NCBI RefSeq assembly: GCF_016680995.1
Contig: NZ_JAEQMG010000125.1
Span: 1-29,231, forward strand
Reading direction: 5' to 3'
Length of the DNA: 29,231 nucleotides
DNA from: Ruminococcus difficilis
GTDB taxonomy: Bacteria > Bacillota_A > Clostridia > Oscillospirales > Acutalibacteraceae
The number at the start of each line of letters is the position of its first letter. The stretch's first letter is position 1. Below the pieces are notes generated by a model that saw nothing but the letters and a program-made list of their open reading frames with translations, ran no database searches and was not told the origin of the DNA. The position numbers and the translations under genes are program-made. Of the stretch, positions 29,047 through 29,231 are shown in pieces.

Positions 29047-29231
29047 CTAAAAAGCCTTCCTTTGGGAAAGGAAGGTGCCTCCGCAAGGAGGCGGATGAAT
29101 TGTATTGATTGTTTGAGCGAAGCGAGTCACATTCATTCACGTTGGTGTTCAGAACCGAGGTAATATGAGGGTTTCTCCCTTCGGTCGATCAATTCATGCA
29201 ATTCCTCAGTCCCCTTTCGGGGACAGCTCCC
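29047..29231. repeat. Inverted-repeat (MITE-like) element running off the right edge
   Basis: The left arm has two hairpins, CCTTCCTTT-GGG-AAAGGAAGG (29055-29075) and GCCTCC-GCAA-GGAGGC (29077-29092), then GGATGAATTG. The right arm is CAATTCCTCAGTCCCCTTTC (from 29199) with hairpin GTCCCC/GGGGAC (29209-29224), then CAGCTCCC at the window end. The two arms are rough inverted copies (GATGAATTG versus CAATTCCTC). I recall elements with this pattern as common between genes in Ruminococcaceae genomes. No transposase or gene is visible inside. Confidence 0.55.

Noticed and set aside
1..29231. Search for tRNA, rRNA, transposase, integrase or phage genes
   Set aside because: None was found by eye in any intergenic stretch; the spacers hold repeats, promoters and terminators only.

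Overview
The window looks like a piece of chromosome from an anaerobic, moderately GC-rich member of the Clostridia, most likely an Oscillospiraceae (Ruminococcus-like) gut or rumen organism. This is inferred from a one-piece pyruvate:ferredoxin oxidoreductase, a secreted protein with a type I dockerin, Firmicutes-type LexA, FakA/FakB/PlsX lipid genes, many lipoproteins with LSAC/LTAC lipoboxes, AGGAGG ribosome binding sites, and many short palindromic repeats between genes. There is no tRNA, rRNA, transposase, phage gene or CRISPR array; apart from the repeats the region looks like ordinary core chromosome.

Layout. 1-1412: two convergent lipoprotein genes, the first cut by the window edge. 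1443-8333: valS and nifJ on the minus strand, with repeat-rich spacers. 8776-9841: a HAD hydrolase overlapping a small membrane protein. 10169-10948: a secreted cohesin-like plus dockerin protein. 11159-12133: lexA with an SOS-type box over its promoter, followed by a short promoter-hairpin-terminator unit that may be a small RNA, a leaderless 50-codon gene, or lexA 3' UTR. 12180-14590: a membrane protein (minus) and an RlmI-like rRNA methyltransferase (plus), separated by heptamer and palindromic repeats. 14664-17952: a three-gene minus operon for SPFH, zinc-ribbon and TPM proteins, matching the set of Bacillus subtilis YdjI, YdjG and YdjH. 18164-20693: a minus operon of ApbE flavin transferase, a small membrane protein and an esterase lipoprotein. 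It diverges from 20796-22844, which encodes a NusG-domain-II protein, a Gx-type membrane protein and a beta-lactamase-fold lipoprotein. 22955-23713: a DUF1624/HGSNAT-type membrane acyltransferase (minus). 23910-28982: a phospholipid-precursor cluster, fakA, fakB (DegV family), a GNAT-like acyltransferase, plsX and acpP.

The last cluster is the most coherent pathway. FakA/FakB make acyl-phosphate from free fatty acids, PlsX interconverts acyl-phosphate and acyl-ACP, and ACP carries the chains. The unassigned acyltransferase-like gene is locked between fakB and plsX by 4-nt overlaps on both sides, which suggests a lipid role. The other themes are envelope biology (SPFH/TPM operon, lipoproteins) and covalent flavin attachment for extracytoplasmic redox (ApbE with NusG-II and Gx proteins).

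The most unusual non-coding signals are the unit downstream of lexA; six copies of a short palindrome whose inner stem changes sequence but stays self-complementary, one in the probable valS leader and one between plsX and acpP; two copies of a larger composite repeat; and the end of another inverted-repeat element at the right edge. All functional calls were made by reading the sequence, without database searches.
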